Below, one piece after another: positions 12,749 to 16,122 of a stretch of DNA of 16,122 nt. Below the pieces are notes generated by a model that did no database searches, was not told the origin of the DNA, and was given only the letters and a program-made list of their open reading frames with translations. The stretch is from CAYOYK01 sp964408185 (lineage in GTDB: Bacteria; Bacillota; Clostridia; Christensenellales; Aristaeellaceae), in assembly GCA_964408185.1 (NCBI GenBank), contig CAYOYK010000054.1, positions 1-16,122 of the forward strand, given 5' to 3'. The position numbers were made by a program, and so were the translations under genes. Position 1 is the first letter of the stretch, and the number at the start of each line of letters is the position of its first letter.

Positions 12749-14055
12749 GCCAACACCCCCCACAGGTCGTACTCCTCCGCGCGGACAATGCGGACGCGGA
12801 GCCAATCCCCCGGCTGAGCGTCCGGGCAGCCCTGCACGTAGATCACGCCGTCGGTCTCCGGGGCCTCCGCCCACGAGCGCGCCGTCGCCGTGCCGTGCGC
12901 GTCCACGCTCTCCACAAGGCAGAGCGCCGTTTCGCCCACGCGCCGCTGACCGACCTCGCGCGCGATCTCCGCTTGCAGCGTCATCAGCGTATCCAGACGG
13001 CGCTGCTTGGTTTCCTCCGGCACCTGATCGGGCATCGTCGCCGCGGGGGTGTTCTCCTCCGCCGAGTAGGCGAACGCGCCCAGCCGATCGAACCGAATCT
13101 CCCGCACAAAGTCGAGCAGCGTGTCAAACTGCGCGTCCGTTTCGCCGGGAAAGCCGACGATCAGCGTCGTGCGCAGGATAAAGCCCATCTCCCGCGCCCT
13201 GCGCAGGAGCACGCGCGTCGCGGCCATATCGCCGCGGCGGTTCATGCTGCGCAGAAGCGCCGGGTCGGCGTGCTGCATGGGCAGATCAAGGTACTTGCAG
13301 ATGTTCTCGTGCGCGGCCATCACGTCCAGCAGGCGGTCGTCCACCTCGTCCGGGTAGCAATAGAGCACGCGGAGCCAGCGCACGCCCTCGATGGCGGCGG
13401 CGCGCTCCATCAGCTCCGGCAGCTCGCTGTGTCCCGCGCGGTCCACGCCGAAGCGGGAGGTATCCTGCGCCACGAGCACGATCTCCTGCATGCCCTGCGC
13501 CGCCAGCGCGCGGATCTCCTCCAGCACGTCGTCCATGGAGCGCGAGCGGAAGCCCCCGCGGATGAGCGGGATGGCGCAGTAGGCGCAGCGGTTGTCGCAG
13601 CCGTCGGCGATGCGCACGTAGGCCATCGGCGGCGCGGTGGTGAGCACGCGCGGCCCCGCCAGCACCCCCGCGTCCGCCTTGCAGTACGAGGCGCGAACGC
13701 CGCTCAGGGCCTTTTCGATCGCGGCGGGCAGCTCCGGATATTGGCTGACCCCCAAAAACAGGTCAACCTCCGGAAGCTGGGCCATCAGCTCGGTTTCGTA
13801 ACGCTGCACCAAGCAGCCCGTGGCGACCAGCAGCTTGAGCCGCCCCGATTTTTTGTACTCGGCCAGCGAGAGCAGCGTGTCGATGCTCTCCTGCTTGGCG
13901 GGATCGATAAAGCCGCAGGTGTTCACAATCAGGATATCGGCCTCGCGCTCGTTCTGCGTAAGGGCATAGCCGTGCTCCCGCAGGATTTGTAGCATCAGCT
14001 CGGTATCCACGCGGTTTTTGCTGCAGCCCAGCGAAATGACGCCAACGGTATACAA
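12745..14055 (-). CDS. rimO: Ribosomal protein S12 methylthiotransferase
   Basis: A 436-residue radical-SAM enzyme that adds a methylthio group to a conserved aspartate of ribosomal protein S12. The UPF0004 domain carries three cluster cysteines (C11, C47, C81). The radical SAM motif CxxxCxxC is at C153, C157 and C160 (DGCDNRCAYC). A C-terminal TRAM domain follows. VGVISLGCSKNRVD and the absence of tRNA-type MiaB features point to RimO rather than MiaB. I place the start at the TTG at 14055, which has AAAGGGG 8 nt upstream; the GTG at 14064 overlaps that ribosome site. It heads the recA operon behind a TATAAT promoter and overlaps pgsA by 4 nt. Confidence 0.94.
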   Translation of the reverse strand: MYTVGVISLGCSKNRVDTELMLQILREHGYALTQNEREADILIVNTCGFIDPAKQESIDTLLSLAEYKKSGRLKLLVATGCLVQRYETELMAQLPEVDLFLGVSQYPELPAAIEKALSGVRASYCKADAGVLAGPRVLTTAPPMAYVRIADGCDNRCAYCAIPLIRGGFRSRSMDDVLEEIRALAAQGMQEIVLVAQDTSRFGVDRAGHSELPELMERAAAIEGVRWLRVLYCYPDEVDDRLLDVMAAHENICKYLDLPMQHADPALLRSMNRRGDMAATRVLLRRAREMGFILRTTLIVGFPGETDAQFDTLLDFVREIRFDRLGAFAYSAEENTPAATMPDQVPEETKQRRLDTLMTLQAEIAREVGQRRVGETALCLVESVDAHGTATARSWAEAPETDGVIYVQGCPDAQPGDWLRVRIVRAEEYDLWGVLA

Positions 14056-14102
14056 GGCCAGCACCCCTTTATCGCCCCGAAAGGCGAACGCTCATTTGTA
14101 GT

Positions 14103-14131
14103 ATTATACCATATCTGGTACCCAGTGAAAA
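14103..14131 (-). promoter_or_regulatory. Promoter of the rimO–pgsA–pncC–recA operon
   Basis: TATAAT (14103-14108) with TTTTCA 17 bp upstream (14126-14131) on the minus strand, about 48 bp before the rimO start. The -35 starts only about 20 bp after the pseudouridine synthase stop, and no terminator is visible in between, so read-through is possible. Confidence 0.7.
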
Positions 14132-14153
14132 GCCTTTATGCAAAATACGCCGC

Positions 14154-15074
14154 TTACAGCCGCCACGGCCACGGCGCGTCCGCATCGGCGCGCAGGCCGC
14201 GCAGCGCCGCGAGGTAATCCTCCGGCGGGTCGGCGGTGAAGCGCAGGCGCTCCCCGGTGGACGGGTGCGTGAACGCGAGCGACCACGCGTGCAGCATCAG
14301 CCTTGGCACGGAAACGCCGCGCGCGTAGCCGTACAGCGGATCGCCCGCCACGGGATGCCCCAGCGCGCGCATGTGAACGCGGATCTGGTGCGTGCGCCCC
14401 GTGAGGATGTGCGCCTCCAGCAGCGTCGCCTGACGCAGCCCCTCCAGCCGCCGCCACTCGGTAACGGCCGCGCGCCCGTCGGGGACGATCGCCATCAGCT
14501 TGCGGTCGCGCGTCGAGCGCCCGATGGGCAGCTCCACGCGGCCGGACTCCTCCTTCACGCCGCCCTCGACCACGGCAAGGTAGCGCTTGTCCATCCGCCG
14601 CGCCTGAAGCTGCTCGCTGAGGGCCGCGTGCGCCGCGTCGTTTTTGGCCACGAGCATAACGCCGCTGGTATCCTTATCCAGCCTATGCACAATGCCGGGG
14701 CGCTTTACGCCGCCCACGCCGCTCAGGTGATCGAGGTGGTACAGCAGCGCGTTGACCAGCGTGCCACTCTGGTTGCCTGCCGCCGGATGCACCACCATGC
14801 CGCAGGGCTTGACCACCACGGCCAGATCCTCATCCTGATAGAGGACGGTCAGCGGCAGCGGCTCGCCGACCAGCGGCGAGTCGATCGGCTCCGGGCTTTC
14901 CCACGCGACCGACTGCCCCGCCGATACGGCAAGGCCCGCCTTGCCCGCGACGGCCCCGTCCACCCCGACGCGCTCCTCCGCGATCAGCCGAGCGGCCTGC
15001 GAGCGCGTCAGCGCGGCGGCCTCGGCCAGCAGCACGTCCAGCCGCGCGTTACGCGGCGCGATGATCGTCGGCAT
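14154..15074 (-). CDS. Large-subunit rRNA pseudouridine synthase, RluD-type
   Basis: A 306-residue enzyme of the RluA/RluD family that converts uridines of 23S rRNA to pseudouridine. An N-terminal S4 RNA-binding domain (about residues 8-60, with RLDVLLAEAAALTRSQAARLI) precedes the catalytic domain. The hallmark HRLDKDTSG contains the catalytic aspartate D133. VVVKPCGMVVHPAAGN and TGRTHQIRVHMRALGHPVAGD are further family motifs. Which uridines it modifies cannot be told from sequence; Firmicutes carry several paralogues. The ATG at 15074 overlaps the end of lspA by 26 nt and has a GGAGAGAG ribosome site; the frame open further upstream is inside lspA and was not used. The lspA–pseudouridine synthase order is widespread in Firmicutes. 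Confidence 0.94.
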   Translation of the reverse strand: MPTIIAPRNARLDVLLAEAAALTRSQAARLIAEERVGVDGAVAGKAGLAVSAGQSVAWESPEPIDSPLVGEPLPLTVLYQDEDLAVVVKPCGMVVHPAAGNQSGTLVNALLYHLDHLSGVGGVKRPGIVHRLDKDTSGVMLVAKNDAAHAALSEQLQARRMDKRYLAVVEGGVKEESGRVELPIGRSTRDRKLMAIVPDGRAAVTEWRRLEGLRQATLLEAHILTGRTHQIRVHMRALGHPVAGDPLYGYARGVSVPRLMLHAWSLAFTHPSTGERLRFTADPPEDYLAALRGLRADADAPWPWRL

Positions 15075-15528
15075 GGCGCTCTCTCCAATCCTTCGGGCGG
15101 AACAGCAGGCTGATGGCAAACAACGCCACCCCCGCCGTGATGCACACGTCCGCCACGTTGCACACAAAAAAGGGCAGGAACGGGAAGTAGATCATATCCA
15201 CCACATAGCCGTAAAGCAGCCGATCCGCAAAATTGCCCACAAAGCCGGCCAGCACCAGCGCGGACGCGACGCGGAGCATCGGCGTGCGCTCGTACCGGCG
15301 CAGCACCAACCAGCCGACCAGCACCGCCAGCACCGGCAGGAGCAGGTTGAGCCATTCCACGCCCGCCAGCAGCCCCAGCGCCATACCGTGATTCTGCGTC
15401 AGCCGCAGCGTCAGCAGGCCCGGCAGCACCGCGGTCGATTCGCCCGCGATAAGCGACGCGCTCGCCCACAGCTTGCTCGCCCGGTCCGCCGCCACGCACA
15501 GCGCCAATATCCACCAAAACAGCGCCAT
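15049..15528 (-). CDS. lspA: Lipoprotein signal peptidase (signal peptidase II)
   Basis: A 159-residue four-helix membrane aspartyl protease that cleaves the signal peptide from diacylglyceryl-modified prolipoproteins. Motifs appear in order: DRASKLW near residue 15, NHGMALG (the NxGxAFG box, with Leu in place of Phe), GNFADR with catalytic D102, and CNVAD with catalytic D127. In the last motif the usual Phe before Asn is Cys. Both catalytic aspartates are present, so the enzyme should be active. The ATG at 15528 is only 2 nt from GGGAGG, an unusually short gap; a CTG two codons later would have better spacing. It lies 45 nt after the DUF5665 gene and overlaps the pseudouridine synthase gene. 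Confidence 0.95.
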   Translation of the reverse strand: MALFWWILALCVAADRASKLWASASLIAGESTAVLPGLLTLRLTQNHGMALGLLAGVEWLNLLLPVLAVLVGWLVLRRYERTPMLRVASALVLAGFVGNFADRLLYGYVVDMIYFPFLPFFVCNVADVCITAGVALFAISLLFRPKDWRERHADDHRAA

Positions 15529-15573
15529 CGCCTCCCGTCCACATTGTACCCGAATCCCGCGCGGCGCGCAAGC

Positions 15574-15906
15574 CTATTCCAGCCGCCGTTGCACCACGGT
15601 GACGATCTGCGCCAGAAAATCCCCGATCACGGGCAGGTTATGCTTGGCGAGGTCCTGCAGGGCCAGCACCAGTACCGCGCCCAGTATGGTAAACCCCACC
15701 GCCATGCCCACGCCGCGCGTTACGCCGCCCCAAAAGTGGCTCCAGAACAGCCGCCTGCGGTCATCCGCATAGCGGACATACTCGTGCAGCCGCAGCCGCT
15801 CCATGGCGACAAGCCAGCGGTCGATCTGCTGGATGAGCAGGCTCTCCTTCGCTTGGTTTTGCTGCGCATGGATATCCCTAGCCATATCGTCCGTCGGGTC
15901 CGGCAT
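15574..15906 (-). CDS. DUF5665 membrane protein
   Basis: A 110-residue protein whose second half is the DUF5665 pattern: an EYVRYADDRRRLFWSHFWGG segment, then VTRGVGMAVGFTIL, a single membrane helix (about 62-85), and PVIGDFLAQIVTVVQ. Function is unknown; the family is common in Firmicutes, often one per genome and often next to lspA, which is the context here. The N-terminal half is polar with a likely amphipathic helix (residues 15-45). GGAGGGG lies 7 nt before the ATG at 15906. The frame open beyond that is in GC-hairpin block 4 and not credible. It is probably the first gene of the lspA operon, although no promoter is evident upstream. Confidence 0.85.
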   Translation of the reverse strand: MPDPTDDMARDIHAQQNQAKESLLIQQIDRWLVAMERLRLHEYVRYADDRRRLFWSHFWGGVTRGVGMAVGFTILGAVLVLALQDLAKHNLPVIGDFLAQIVTVVQRRLE

Positions 15907-15911
15907 GCAAA

Positions 15912-15941
15912 CACCCCTCCGGGTAGCTTGCCCAAGGGGTG
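15912..15941 (-). promoter_or_regulatory. Hairpin covering the DUF5665 ribosome binding site
   Basis: On the minus strand CACCCC (15936-15941) can pair with GGGGTG (15912-15917), and GGG (15931-15933) with CCC (15921-15923). This folds the GGAGGGG ribosome site into a stem directly before the start codon. It could lower or control translation of the operon's first gene. Confidence 0.35.
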
Positions 15942-15954
15942 GGGGATGCATGCG

Positions 15955-16122
15955 CAGGGGGAGGCGGCCCGGCGGGGTCGCGCGCGCCTGCGCGGCGCGG
16001 GGGGCGCCTGCGCGGCGCGGCTTTGCGCCTGCGCGGCGCAGGGGGGCGGCCCTGCGGGGCCGCAGGGGTTTCGCGCCTGCGGGCGCGGGCACGGTGCCCC
16101 ACCCTGCGGGGTGGGGTTCGTC
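15955..16122 (+). repeat. GC-hairpin block 4 at the right window edge
   Basis: This has the same module family as blocks 1-3. There are three copies of a GCGCCTGCGCGGCGC unit (about 15987-16040), then GCGGCCC-TGC-GGGGCCGC and GCGCC-TGCG-GGCGC. It closes with a hairpin at 16097-16116 (CCCCACCC/GGGTGGGG, TGCG loop) and TTCGTC at the last base. Unlike the other blocks it lies upstream of the nearest gene in view. It may therefore belong to a plus-oriented element or to a gene beyond the window. Confidence 0.65.

Noticed and set aside
14055..14131. SOS (LexA) box in front of the rimO–recA operon
   Set aside because: A GAAC half-like sequence is present, but no GAAC-n4-GTTC dyad could be found near the promoter.

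Overview
The window looks like chromosomal DNA of a high-GC anaerobic Gram-positive bacterium, most likely a Clostridia-type Firmicute. The evidence is the gene order rimO–pgsA–pncC–recA (the Bacillus/Clostridium arrangement), a DUF5665 protein beside lspA, a ferredoxin-type aldo/keto reductase, a small oxygen-sensitive glycyl-radical-like protein, GGAGG-type ribosome binding sites, and consensus TTGACA/TATAAT promoters in otherwise very GC-rich DNA. No genus is claimed.

Layout. 1-215: an inverted structured repeat and a GC-hairpin block at the 3' end of a metallo-beta-lactamase-fold hydrolase gene (216-1088, minus). 1089-1432: divergent promoters, one with an operator-like inverted repeat. 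1433-3399: membrane-anchored metallophosphoesterase, small four-helix membrane protein and GNAT acetyltransferase (plus). 3400-3883: a second GC-hairpin block between convergent genes. 3884-6186: three minus-strand genes (exported FMN-binding protein, Fe-S aldo/keto reductase, 91-residue NrdD-like glycyl-radical protein), each with its own promoter. 6285-8947: a decayed duplicate of a gene tail and the GH78 alpha-L-rhamnosidase it came from, the latter with a structured leader. 9192-9581: a small divergent gene. 9582-10508: about 930 bp without a credible gene, holding a GC-hairpin block, a perfect 28-bp palindrome, a three-way-junction fold, a five-unit tandem array of about 52 nt, and a roughly 200-nt chain of hairpins. 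10511-14055: the recA operon. 14154-15906: DUF5665–lspA–pseudouridine synthase operon. 15955-16122: a fourth GC-hairpin block.

The housekeeping parts are ordinary: RNA and ribosomal-protein modification, phospholipid synthesis, lipoprotein processing and recombination. The unusual part is the intergenic DNA. Four GC-hairpin blocks share modules. A structured element at 10305-10355 recurs inverted at 1-60 with a paired change in a stem. The 52-nt array shows paired changes between its units. Together they suggest a dispersed family of structured, probably transcribed, gene-end elements that I cannot assign to a known RNA or repeat family. Other points worth attention are the detached glycyl-radical domain, the rhamnosidase leader closed by an 8-bp helix, and the tail remnant behind the rhamnosidase gene.
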